Part shown: positions 12,001-21,700 of the stretch, in pieces
Layout of the letters: the number at the start of each line of letters is the position of its first letter
Numbering within the stretch: the first letter of the stretch is position 1
NCBI GenBank assembly: GCA_949126835.1
Contig: OX421499.1
Location: 29,178,490 to 29,242,489, forward strand
Direction of reading: 5' to 3'
DNA: 64,000 nt
DNA from: Anisus vortex
Lineage: Eukaryota > Mollusca > Gastropoda > Planorbidae
Translations under genes and position numbers: made by a program
Notes under the pieces: model-generated
What the model was told of the DNA's origin: nothing
Seen by the model: the letters and a program-made list of their open reading frames with translations, nothing else
The model's database searches: none

Positions 12001-12483
12001 TATACTATATTATAATGCCACTTTACTAAATTATTACCCAAGCGCTTTTTTGCTATAATTCCTTAGAATTAAATTTAAATGGTCTTGAAGTGCCACTATT
12101 TCTTGTCTTTCTTGATCATTATATAACTGTTATTTCTTTGAACTTAGCTGCCAATCAATCTCTGTTTACTAATTAAGCCTTTAATAGTATTTATTCCTTT
12201 AGTTTTAAAAATACATTTTTGGCTGTCCTTACTGTTGCCTATTTGTCATTATACAAAACTAGAGTCCGGTTTTTACTTTTCCAGTGAGTGTATTAAAATC
12301 CTTGGTGAGGATGTGTTCAATAAAGCTTACAGTTATCTGAAATCTGCAAGAAACACAAAGAAGCATGGAGAGAAGTCAGAGAAAGAAATTATGGAAGGTC
12401 TAAGAAAATTTGTTAAAAACCCTTCTGATTGTTTCATAGTTGACCAGCTATTATTTCTGGAAGAACAGCCTAAGTTTGGTTAA
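1..12483 (+). CDS. NEK11: NEK11-like serine/threonine protein kinase, copy 1 (5' end outside window)
   Basis: NIMA-related kinase of the NEK11 type, a family tied to G2/M and DNA-damage checkpoint control. I assembled the exons from splice sites and phase: 1-33, 257-418, 1471-1620, 5356-5434, 5640-5734, 6577-6750, 7487-7562, 8936-9041, 10150-10434, 10921-11139, 11401-11482 and 12285-12483 (stop TAA). All junction phases agree. The first exon carries the catalytic loop LHRDLKT. The second carries DFG (GDFGISR), the activation loop and GTPYYMSPE. The third carries the [10 protein letters not shown] helix. The fourth ends the kinase lobe ([15 protein letters not shown]). Exons 5-8 are charged and coiled-coil-like, and exons 9-12 form an acidic, Ser-rich tail ending in EEQPKFG. 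About 552 residues are visible; roughly 120 N-terminal residues (G-loop, catalytic Lys) lie to the left. The intron before 5356 contains an antisense LINE. The paralogue at 18707-27893 confirms the exon structure. The least certain sites are the donor of exon 5 (GTTAGT) and the acceptor of exon 6. Confidence 0.85.
778..901. repeat. 62-bp tandem duplication
   Basis: Two adjacent copies of a 62-bp unit (778-839 and 840-901), both starting CTAGGTCTTGTC and differing at only a few positions. They lie in the intron between the second and third visible exons of NEK11 copy 1. No coding signal was seen. Confidence 0.85.
1000..1210 (+). repeat. SINE-A (tRNA-derived SINE), 5'-truncated copy
   Basis: Matches the body of the family seen complete at 8085-8373. 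Shared landmarks in order are CTACCCAGCTCTGATGGGTAC, GGGGTAAAGTAAAGG, GTGCTGGCC, GGCCACAGAAACTGGT, ATCAATTTGGTCCAAAGG and a TACTTTACTTACTTA tail. The tRNA-like head is missing. Intronic, in NEK11 copy 1, sense orientation. Confidence 0.75.
2165..5315 (-). mobile_element. RTE-like non-LTR retrotransposon (LINE), nearly full length, antisense in NEK11 copy 1 intron
   Basis: The element is read on the minus strand: 5' end near 5315, 3' end at 2165 in a (GTAA)n tail. It has a single long ORF, an AP-type endonuclease followed by a reverse transcriptase, as in RTE-clade LINEs, and almost no 3' UTR. The flanks GTGTTACTT (about 2164) and GTGTACTT (about 5310) resemble each other and may be a decayed target-site duplication. 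It separates the kinase exons at 1471-1620 and 5356-5434. The clade is inferred from overall organisation; related clades are possible. Confidence 0.85.
2171..5278 (-). CDS. LINE polyprotein: endonuclease + reverse transcriptase, C-terminus frameshifted
   Basis: An open frame of about 1035 codons. It begins with TTG at 5278, so the first ATG is an internal pair at 5156-5161. Endonuclease motifs in order: [15 protein letters not shown] (metal-binding Glu), [17 protein letters not shown] and ASDHHLL. RT motifs: [37 protein letters not shown] (motif A), [13 protein letters not shown] (motif B) and FADDLALLA (motif C, catalytic DD). After the thumb-like stretch ending WPDMISN (about 2470) the frame changes. 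The family-typical C-terminus ([35 protein letters not shown]) continues in another frame at 2175-2432, so one indel near 2463-2472 breaks the ORF. Both frames stop in the terminal GTAA repeats. The host insertion is recent enough to keep most of the frame. Confidence 0.85.
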   Translation of the reverse strand: MGEGLATPSRQTTTATKTQTRILTDNSVLGEDGPPVGGTMMSGSESQLLEAARQTAIISTRTTLTIGTWNVRTMFEAGKAAQVAVEMRNYKISILDISEARWTDSGQKSLTTGELLLYSGHEDENGPHTQGVAIMLSKAAQGALIGWEAHGPRVIRTKRKKINMNLVQCYAPTNDSEDCTKDEFYGRLQSIIQRFPSRDITMLIGDLNAKTGDDNTGYEEVMGREGLGEMSDNGERFVDLCAANSLVIGGSIFPHRKIHKVTWLSPDLHTGNQIDHICISKKFRRSLQDVRVRRGADVASDHHLLVARVKLKLKRNWAVELNQRKKFNTILLRDPTKCQEFKLALANKFQVLQEIIDEEEATIDKEWRIVETTIKTVCQEVLGPQKRNHKEWISTVSLKKIEQRREMKAVLNSSRTRAEKAKAQEQYTQANKSVKKSIKADKKNYADALAAEAEEAARNGNMKDLYTITKKLSGKFSKPERPVKDKEGKQIIDDEGQKRRWVEYFEELLNRPAPPDPPDIQPADIDLPIDCNAPTKEEIRQAIKKLKSGKAPGPDDIPAEALKADVETTVELLHPLFQKIWEEEQVPTEWKEGLLIKLPKKRNLSTCSNYRGITLLSIPGKVFNRILLGRMQAAVDTMLRDQQAGFRKDRSCTDQIATLRIILEQSLKWNSPLYVNFIDYEKAFDSVDRESLWKLLRHYGVPTKITSIIKNSYEGLKCRMINRGHPTEAFQVRTGVRQGCLLSPFLFLLAIDWVMKTSTSDKRNGIQWTLWSQLDDLDFADDLALLAHTQQQMQEKTNIVTENSTRLGLNIHKGKTKFLKVNAENTSPITLNGEALEEIEEFTYLGSIVNKKGGSDADVRARVGKARTAFLQLKNIWSSREISLKTKFKIFNSNVKSVLLYGAETWRTTATNTKKIQTFINSCLRRIMHIRWPDMISNAQGNRQPIWRSCKKDGDGWGTHSENQHPTSPDSPYCGTPKERGREADTVTAGAETWMQTSREQAIHGDSWKDSLGTGMAGEPLLVAYAPRGVVGVSK
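5898..6043. mobile_element. hAT-type MITE, 130 bp, with 8-bp target-site duplication
   Basis: The element is 5906-6035. Its ends CAGTGCTTTTTTT and AAAAAAAGCACTG are perfect inverted repeats. An identical 8-bp GTTTGTAC sits on each side (5898-5905 and 6036-6043), the target-duplication length of hAT elements. The interior contains two GGTACCRGAACTCCT-like copies. There is no ORF, so it is non-autonomous. A relative lies at 62018-62245. Confidence 0.88.
6296..6460. repeat. Dispersed repeat of unknown class
   Basis: A G/C-biased start (GGGGAGGCTGGGGGAGGG) and an end reading TCCTGGCTTCGCTCCTGG. The core phrases (ATTCGNNTTGCAAAAAAA, ATATTTGTCAC, TTCAGCYCCTCC, CTGGCTTCG) recur at about 60515-60685. 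The CAGG/CCTG-like ends suggest a hAT-like non-autonomous element, but no target duplication was found. Confidence 0.45.
8085..8373 (-). repeat. SINE-A, full-length copy with tRNA-like head
   Basis: Read on the minus strand. The head has GGTGGCTGAGCGGCAGTG (box A-like) and GGGTTCCAATCCTGG (box B-like), so it is Pol III and tRNA-derived. The body has CTACCCAGCTCTGATGGGTAC, GGGGTAAAGTAAAGG, GGCCATGGC-type and TTTGGTCCAAAGGGTACTTTACTT landmarks. This is the best reference copy of the family in the window. It lies in an intron of NEK11 copy 1, antisense, and abuts the 47-bp minisatellite. Confidence 0.85.
8381..8812. repeat. 47-bp minisatellite, about 9 copies
   Basis: The unit starts GCAATTTACAACTTTCTTAT and ends TTGATACACAAT. 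Starts fall every 47 bases from 8381 (8428 and so on), with only sporadic substitutions (TACAAAA for TACACAA, CTCAT for CCCAT). It begins directly at the tRNA-head side of the SINE-A copy. Confidence 0.92.
9917..10075. repeat. AT microsatellites
   Basis: Short (TA)n runs near 9917-9945 and 10040-10060, in the intron before the exon at 10150. Similar TA runs occur at 8886-8905, 17640-17670, 28572-28592, 35808-35825 and 41388-41412. Confidence 0.7.
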
Positions 12484-14064
12484 AAGGTAATTGAATATGT
12501 CTTTTTTTTTACTGCAATAAGTAGGCAGTGATCTAAACAACTTTGTAAAACTTAAACATTTTATTAATCAAGTCATTTTCTTATGTATACTGTATTTTTT
12601 CTCTTTAAGTTTGGTATATAAAAGTCCAGGAGAAAGAAAGCAGTCACATTGTAGTTTTGAGATATTCACATTTCAAGTTGGACTGTGCCTCTTTTTCCAT
12701 AGTACATTGTTTCTTTCCTGGACATTTCTGTTTGTTTCACTTGAAAAGTAGTTCATTACACATTATGGATGACCAAAAATTGACTCTAGACTCTAATGTT
12801 AATAAATTTAATGCAATTTCTTTTTATAATTTAAGTCTTAAATGTCACATGAATTTCTGTTTTTTTAATATGAATTTAAAATTGAGCACTTTGAATTTAT
12901 TTATTGACATGTAACCTTTTTTTATTCTTTACAGCTCAGCATTTGATTGTCTCAGTCCATGATCAGTCTAGAATCAATTGTGTGGACCATATAATACAGA
13001 CACACTTTTATTTTGTATTGTGAGTGCTGCTAATGAATTTTATCCGAGGGACATTTGATGCAGAGCTGTCTGAAATAGAACACAGGAGCCTAATGCTTTT
13101 TATTGTAACTGGCGAACCAACTTACCTTTTCCTTGTATGAAAAACGAAACACTAGAATCTGCAGTTGGCTTGTCTTTATTGTAAATAAGAAAATTGTTGA
13201 CAATGGTTTTTAAAATGTCATCTTTATGTTTATGTATTTTATCTGCAATAATGCAATTTTCTTTTAAACATTTTCCTTATTTGTGATGTACTGATACAAA
13301 GTTTTTTTTATTTTAATCAGATTTCTCTTTTTTGTTTCTATTACATTGTTTGAGTGTTTAACTGTAATAATATCATTGTACACCATCCATTCCAGCCTCT
13401 TTTACTTTTATATGTGTTTTAATTTTACTGATATAAAATACTGTGCAAACTAACTGTGCATTATGACATTGAATATTTATTGGCTGGATCCAATCAGCGT
13501 GTGATTATGTGTAGATTTTTACCTTTCCATTTATATTCATTTCATTTATTATGTAGAAGATATTTTTTATTTTCTTGTTTTGCTTTAAATCATATACTGT
13601 AGACTTTTTCAATTATTTATTTATTTAAACAAAAAAAAAAAGATTTCAATAATATGAACAATACGATTTAACAAGGAACCTGTTATGTTAAAAAAAAAAG
13701 AACATTGAGCAAAAAAATGACAGCCTTAAAATACATCTAACAATTCTATATATATGACTTCCATTTGAAGGGCATAATTTTGACAAATGTTGTTAATTAG
13801 TAGATAGCATTGTATAAGGTGACGATATTTTTTTACAATGATTGTTTTAAACTATTTTTTAGAAAACTGGCCTTGGACTTTGTCAGTTTGAGGAAATAAT
13901 GTTAGCTTCATCTCTGGGGTCTAAAACATATTCCATGTAAATGATTTAGAAAATAGAATATTTAAAAAAAACATAGTTTCATTCCCACTGAAAATAAATG
14001 TTTGTGTATCTGATAGCTCAGAGAAATATGCTCACATTTCAGTATTATCCTTTTACGTATATCT

Positions 14065-14135
14065 CAGAACTGGTGAACTCTGGTCCACCAGCCCTATGAA
14101 TCAATTTGATCCAATGGAAAAACTTTACTTACTTA
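14065..14135 (+). repeat. SINE-A 3' fragment
   Basis: Carries only the 3' landmarks of the family: CTGGTGAAC, CCAGCCCTATGAATCAATTTG and the ACTTTACTTACTTA tail. Confidence 0.65.
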
Positions 14136-16194
14136 ACTTTATATTTATATCTCCACATAAAGAGAAACACAAAATGCAACATTTTTTAATGAATGATGAT
14201 ATTTTTGATTGTTGAAATCTTACAACTGTAGAGAGTTTTAATACAAGCTGAAAATTGAACAACTTTGGCACATATATGAATGTTATTACACCAGTCTTAG
14301 AAAACCTAATATACATATTATTTATTTGTTAAAAATCTATTGAAAAAATTACACTATATGATTGCATTATTATTTCCAAAAGTTTATGTTCTGAATTTGT
14401 TCAGGATAGTAAGCTCATCCAATTGCTATTAAACATGTCTCTTGTATAAAAAAAAAGTTATTTATTATAATTTGTTTACATTCCACAAGCTTAAAAAAAG
14501 CAAGCATGTTGACTATGTCAAATTAATATTTTATGAAATTTTAAAAACATTCTTATTTTTAATTTTTTTTATACATGAGCACAACCTATATTTTCTTGTC
14601 CATTTTATCTAATAGTTAGAAATTAATGTGCAACCTTGTCATAAACAATTGTGTGTTTTTTTTTTTTGCTTTTTTTAATACAGGTTTTAATGAAGCCCTA
14701 AGACACATAGACCTTATGTTAAACTTTTATTAGTTTCATACCTCCAGACATTTTCAGTTAATTTGAAAGATACTTGTGTAAATGGAAGATAAATCAGTCT
14801 CTATAATGCTAATATTTAATTTACTAATACATAGAGTGTAAAAAAATATCTATGCATCTTTAGTCTTTCATTCTAAGAAATTGAATGCATGGTTTATTAT
14901 GTAGACTCTGTTCCCCTTTTTGCCATTATTTATTGATAAATCTCCACAAATATTATTTAATGCTCAATGGTGGCATTTTGTTTTACTATGTGTGATCTCA
15001 GAGAATAGTTTCTTTTTCTTTTTTTTACATTTTTTTAACCCATAAAATGATTTGCAATTTTATGACCAATTATTGTTTCTTGATTTTATCTATTTTAGCA
15101 TATAAGGAAACTAGTTTAATTGTGATTAATTTAATTGTGATTTACTTGTAAAATTGTTTATAACAACATCATTGATTGAATTAAAAAAACAATTTTTACA
15201 TTATAAAAGACTTTTTTTCTAAATTATTTCTTTTTTAAGTCTTATCACTTCACATATTTAATGTCAATATTTTTACTTTGTAAGTACCAAACTGTATTAA
15301 GATTGGTAGGACAAGATCTACATTATTTACATAAATGTATTTCTTTAACAATAAAAGTTGGGACTTATAAAAAATTCATTTAAGAATACTGGTAATTATA
15401 TAATTATTCCAAATTTAAACAAGTCTAAAAATTCATGTAGAGTTTTATTGCTTATCTAAAGGTCTCAAGGTTATCACCTGTGTGAATGGCTTAATGGAAG
15501 CTTAAAATTTAAGTGTTGCCAGGTAGCAATTGACTTCAAACCCTAACAGGCAATCATCATAAGTTGTTGAAAAATGGACATAATACAAAGAATCTTGATT
15601 TCTTTAGGACGTTGTGAAGAGAAAATGTTTGTTTTGAAAATATGGCATGTTTTCACTGACCACTTATTGCAATAGCCATTACACAATGTCAGCTTCAAAT
15701 TCTGGTCAAAACTGGGATTGAGGCTTGACACTGGTAGTTTAAATCTGAATTCTCATGCTGTCAATCCAAGGAGCTAACCCATGACCAGTAATAGTCCTGC
15801 TAATTGAATTTTATTTTAGTTTTTAAGTTTTACTTTGGGTCTTCAAATGGGCTGGCTCTTGGCCTTCATTATATAGACCTATTTATGACACCCATGTTAA
15901 AAGAACGTTTTGGAAGCTATATTATAATAGTCTTTATGTAAGTTACGTACGTGACGTTGACAGATATGATAACATTGATATAATATCATTTTAAAGCCCT
16001 ATCTCCTCAACCTCCCCACTCTTCCAGGCATAGCCAGCTTTTTGTTGTTGTGCCTTCATTTCAAAGAAGGAAATTTTTTTGTAGGCCTATATATAGGCCT
16101 ATAGGCTATAAATATACTATAAATCAAGATCTACAATTGCTGTTGCAATGCTCAGATAAACATAAGGACATAAACACTTTCCTTATCCTTTATG

Positions 16195-16385
16195 CAAAAA
16201 CAAATGCATATAAGTGGCATCTGGGTATGGAATGGGTTTTCTGAACAAACCAGAAAAACTAACTTAAATTAACATTTACATCATTTAAAACACTAATAAA
16301 AATGGAAGACTAGACTGAGACCACGGATGAGCGTAGGACGCAATAATCATCTTTATAGAAGGAGTGTCTGTAATTTGTGATATAT
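16195..16385 (+). repeat. LINE 3'-tail repeat with terminal hairpin, copy 1
   Basis: Contains GGCATCTGGGTATGGAATGG followed by ACCACGGATGAGCGTAGGAC and GCAATAATCATCTTTATAGA, ending GTGTCTGTAA. Related copies lie at 46015-46120 and 60075-60235. In the third copy the upstream part reads as TWNGLPEQ, which resembles the end of RT-encoding LINE ORFs of the L2/CR1 sort, so I read these as 3' ends of a LINE or of a SINE that shares its tail. Confidence 0.5.
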
Positions 16386-17944
16386 AAGAATATTAGATTA
16401 GATAAGAATTTATAATTTAAGATATTGCATTATCATTTTCATAAGAATTAGATCTAAGACTGTAGTGTTTAGTAGTGTTTAGCTCTAAGTTAAAATTTAA
16501 ATTTTCACTTTTTTTTATTCAATATTGCTTTTTTTTTTTCTTAACCTCTCGCCAAACCCAAACTGGTGTACAATAATTTAATAATATTTTTTTTTAAATT
16601 AATTAATGTGACATAATTATTATCCTAGCAAAGCTTTTTTCACTGAACTTAATCATAGATATACACGACTTAATCATTTATAGATCAGTGAGCTTATTTC
16701 TTCCATTTTACGACAATAACCCACGGAGCTATATAGATTACCACAAACCATCCCACTTGACAACAATAGACGCTTTGCCTCTATTATAATGATAATGTAT
16801 AATTTAGTCAGTGTGCGTTAGGCTATTCAAAGTTATTGTCTAGTATTGTTGTTGTTAGCCTTCTTATAGTAGATTACCCTACTTACTTCTGTAGTAGGTC
16901 TACTGTGGTGGGTGTTTTATGAGTTATCCAGTTATCGTTAACAATAATAGTTAAAAGTCTAAAAGTACTGTAGTAGGCCAATGCCTATAGGCTATATTAT
17001 ATATTAACTATATAAGTTACAAGCTACATATTGTAACATAAATAGCCTATACATATTGCCCATATATATATAGATAAGACTAAGATGGGTTACACTGCAT
17101 AATTACTTTAATATAGTTATATAGGCCTACCATTCCATGTAGGCAGTACCTATTTAGAGGCCTATATGTTTTTATATAATTTTCAAAAGAAAAGAAATAT
17201 CAATAGTCAATAGGTATATTTCAAATCTAACTGATATTTTTCTTGCATTACTAGTTAAATTTGATGCTCTAGAGCTCATCCCCATGTATAGGATGTAACG
17301 GCCTACCTCGGCTATGATGTCATTTTTACAATTCCATCTTTATTTACACAACCACGTAGGCCTACCCTGGTGGTGGTGTAACATATTACCATATACCAAA
17401 TGAAAATATAGAAACTGATCCTTCTGTAATTTGACCTCTCAACTTACAGTTACAGCAGTAATGGACATGTCCTCGTTAAAGCAATTTGAGGGGGGGTGAA
17501 AATTTAAAAAATGAGATCAGAGTAAACATCTTTCTGTGTGGAAGAGGAATTATATATTGTCCACACAATATAGGGGCCTATCCCATCCCTCATCCCCTTT
17601 TTTCTCCTCCCCCATAATGCAGATACCTGCCAATAAGCCCATATATATATATAGATAGATAGATATATAGTATAATATGTTAGTCTCTTAGTATAATTAT
17701 GTGCTTATGTGACAATATATAATCAAAGATTATCCTAGTTAGTTTCATACTGTTAGTCCCTAAGAAATTATAGTGTGTTTTTCATTAAGTGTGGTGATAA
17801 AGAAATAATGATATTCATTGGGAAAACTATAAAGTTTTATTATTGCTTGGCTGTTGACTAGAGGTGGGATCCATAACTATAGTTATGTAGTTATATTTTA
17901 TAATTTATAGACATGAATTACTTGACCAAAAACTTAAATTTGTC

Positions 17945-18052
17945 CCCAGCAGGCACACCACATCACATTGACACGGAATCAACGTGGAAACCACGAGAAT
18001 TGGTGCTTTCCACATTGTTTCCCCATCGATACAACATGGTGTGCCTGCTGGG
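17945..18052. mobile_element. 108-bp MITE-like element with perfect 16-bp TIRs
   Basis: CCCAGCAGGCACACCA (17945-17960) is the exact reverse complement of TGGTGTGCCTGCTGGG (18037-18052). The interior also has GTGGAAACCAC against GTGCTTTCCAC. There is no ORF. I could not identify a clear target-site duplication, so the superfamily is open. Confidence 0.75.
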
Positions 18053-18642
18053 TCAGAACTATATATTTAGGATATATTTATGGCTTATAAAACTTTAAAA
18101 TATCTGCATTATTATTATCTATATTTAGGATTGTGGGTGGACCTGTTTGAAAAGGGCCAAATTTATTATGTAGGGCCCCTCGTGCCTCGCCCCTGCCAGT
18201 GTCAGTTAACAATCAAATGGGTTTTCACAATACTTGTTCGTTGTGCGCTTCTACAACAGTTGAGATGTGTGGGGGTCCCTTTTGTGTGGAAACCCCTGTT
18301 CCAATGGAACATGTGGAATATGCCTAAATATGCCACTGTGTATTTGTTTAAACAATAGCACTTAAATTGTTGTTCCTTTTTAAAGTCATATTGTGTCCGT
18401 CTTTTGTATAAATACAAACAAAAAATACTCAATTATATTTCCATTAAAAAATTTAAAAAAAAGGGAATTGTCTTACATAACATTTTTATTTGAATTAGCA
18501 ATTGTATTTATTGTTACTTTATTTAACTGTAAAATTCAATATTTTTAACAAATAGTTTTAATTTGAAAATATTATTAAATATTTCATAATGATGATCTAA
18601 AAAAAATATTGTAATCTAGCATTACTAATTTTTTTTTTTTAG

Positions 18643-18706
18643 GTTACACCTTCTAACTCAAGTTCAGTTTGATTAATTTGAAAAATAAATTTTAAAGCAA
18701 TGCAAC
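18643..18706 (+). promoter_or_regulatory. 5' UTR exon of NEK11 copy 2 with overlapping upstream ATG
   Basis: A strong acceptor (T-run then AG at 18641-18642) starts this exon, so at least one further 5' exon is expected upstream. An ATG at 18700 precedes the kinase ATG (18707) in another frame and opens a short reading frame that overlaps the kinase start and ends after about 20 codons. This could lower translation of the kinase. Confidence 0.5.
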
Positions 18707-21700
18707 ATGCCACTAGCCAGGGGTATAAAGGACAGGACAACAAAGGAAGCTCGAGTATTAGCTAACAGATATGAAATCATTAAAAAACTTGGCAGTGGAA
18801 ATTTCGGAACAGTATTTTTATGCAAGGATACAAAGTGCAATAATGCTCTGTAGGTTGAGATGTTTTAGTATGTGAATGTTGTATTGTTGTTGTTTTGTTT
18901 TTTTTCTACATTACATTGTTTAAAGTTATAGTATAGTTATAGTACAGTCATAAAACCTCTAGCATACGAAGGAAAACAAATTCACTTTCAGCAGGAAGAT
19001 ATCTAGACTATATGGAATAGTAAATAAACTAATTGTTATATCAATAGGCCTACAACCAAATATGTCAAATTTATAAATCTTCAGTCAAACTTGGACAATC
19101 TTTTATAGCTGTTGAGCTTAAAATACATTGTCAAAAAAAAAAGAATCATTTTTGGCTTAACACTCAAACAACGGCTAACAAGGATATGGTACTCTGGTGC
19201 ACCATGAAATAAACACATATAAAATGAACTTTAAAATTATTATTTTTTGTACCAAACATCTTTTTTATATAATTAAATAGCATTTTAACATGTTTTGATA
19301 AAAAATATAACGTTTTAGTGAAATTTTAATTAAAATTGCGTTTAAGATAAATACATGAAATCGAGGGCGAGCCATCGTCGCCATATTGTCTTCTTGACAA
19401 CAACGCGTTTCAACACACTCGGTAATTTTACGCTAAAATGGACTCCCATTCCGATTTTCAACCTGATATTCAACTAATTATGAGTTCTGGATTTTAACTA
19501 ATGATTCTGGTCATTCGGAAGATGAAAATGATACTTTACAGACTGATTTGAATGCATCGAGCACTGACGTGTAAGTATAGCTTGTGACCTAGATTACTTT
19601 CTTTGTGTCTGGCTTTACGAAATATATTTGTAAAGGCCTTTTTACAAGTATTTTTGATGTTATTTTATGTAAACAGTGTTTTTATATTTAGTCCTATTTT
19701 CTATGTAACCAATTAGTTATTAGAAAGTGTTTTCACTATCGATAAAAGCGTGTTAGGCCTAAGTAAACAATATAGGATAATATAGGCCGGATCAGCTGTT
19801 TTTTGTTTACATCAAGCAGATGAGAGAAAATTTCAATTTGGCTACAGTTGAATCCTATTTATATTATTTAAATGGCTCATGAGAATTTAGACTAATTACA
19901 CTATTAATAATACATAAATTTAAATTGCATTTTTTAGTTATTTGTTACTAATTGTGTGTGTTACTTTGACTGTTGCTATTATATAGCCTAAATACTTACA
20001 CTTTTTTTTACTCTATTACAGTTCCTATGGACCTATGGACAATGTGGACACTATGCCTGAGCAGCCTGACCCATTTCTTCCTGTGATTGTTACTGGAATA
20101 CAACTGATGTTAGGACAAGGGATGAAGCCTGGAATTTTACAATGGCCATGGCTTTTTTAAAGCTTTATTTCACTTTAGATTTGGTAACTAAAGTGTGTGA
20201 GTTTACTATTCCGCATGAGAACATGAAGGCCCTACTCCAAAAACCTAAAGGTTGGTTTGACCCAACTGTGGAGAGTTTTATAGGTTTTGTGGTCTAATTA
20301 TATATGCAGATATTGTCCCTTCTCCAAATGTGGTTAGGTTCTGGTAAAAAAAAAGTAGACACAAGTGACCAATTAATTAGTAAATATAATTTTTACAGAA
20401 AAGCAATAAGCATTGGAATACCATACTTTTTCATTTATTAGATATAGCTAGTGTAAATTCTTATATTTTGTTTTAAACTTGAAGGGATAAAAATCCAGAT
20501 TGGGTAGAATTAAATAGACTCATTAACTTATTAAATTTGGCCAATTGAGTTTACAGTACTGAAGAGATTTGGGAAATATTGGCATTTTTTATCCAATATC
20601 TATCTTTGCTAAACCATCAGTTATATTTTAAGCATGCCATAGATCCAGAATTTATGGATAAACTGGGCAACTGTAGATTATATTATGACAGTGAAAATGT
20701 TGTGAGAAGGAAAAGTGTAAAATGTAAGGTGTGTTAAATTTTTTTTTTTCCATAAAGGTAGGCATTGTTTGTTTACAATAAATTGTTATAAATCAATACA
20801 ATATCAATGAATCTTTTTTTTAATAAATAATTTATAACAGTAAATAAAATGTAATATTATTTTGTGTATTTACTAATATTCATAATTACAAAATATCTTT
20901 ACATTTTTTTTCTGGATATTTAAAACAATCCGGTAACAATGCCCCGCGCCCCGCGTAATTGCTAAAATGAAAAAAATTAACCGATATTAAAAGAAGAGCC
21001 ATAAAAAATATATTTATGTACATATTTACTTCAAATTGGTTTTATCTTGTGTAAAATTGATTTTACTTTAAAACAATTTACATTTCGTTTACTTATGGGA
21101 GCCTAATTTGTTTTAATTATATTTGTAAATGTTGAAACTTATTATTTTAACTATCTAAATATAATATTTTTACAGAAATTTTCATTCATAAATTTTTTAT
21201 TCTAAAACAAATAGTTTTTTTTGCCTTATAACATTTAAGTTAATTCATTTTGAAACAAAATGAGACCAAATAATTATATTTTATTATCATTCAACTTAAA
21301 ATATCAAGTCTCAATTACCCCCCTCTCCTCTTAATCGCTTAAACGTACAAAATGTATTAATATTACAAAAAAATTCATAAAAAATTTATTTCTGTATATA
21401 TTTACTTCAAATTTGCTTTGTCTTGTGTGAAAATGATTTTACTTTAATAAAATCTACATTTTTTTTACTTATGTGTTCATACTTTTTTTTTCTTATATTT
21501 GTGAATGTTAAAAATTTTAATATTAGCTAAAAAAAAATAATATTTTTTCCTCAATTTTCATTCAACATTTTTTTCTACTAAAATATATTAGATATTTTTC
21601 CTAATAACATAAAGGTTCATTCATTTTCAAACAAAATGATACTAAATACTTATATATTTAGCCAAATACAACTTAAAAATTTAGTCACAAAGATAAAACA

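Larger units (their letters stand above)
12484..17944. other. NEK11 copy 1 3' region and AT-rich intergenic DNA
   Basis: Starts with the presumed 3' UTR of NEK11 copy 1. AATAAA motifs occur near 12799, 13990 and 15349, but I cannot tell which is used. The rest is AT-rich with no convincing exon. It contains a SINE-A 3' fragment (14065-14135), a LINE-tail repeat (16195-16385) and, from about 16080 to 17360, many AGGCCTA-type motifs. Confidence 0.6.
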
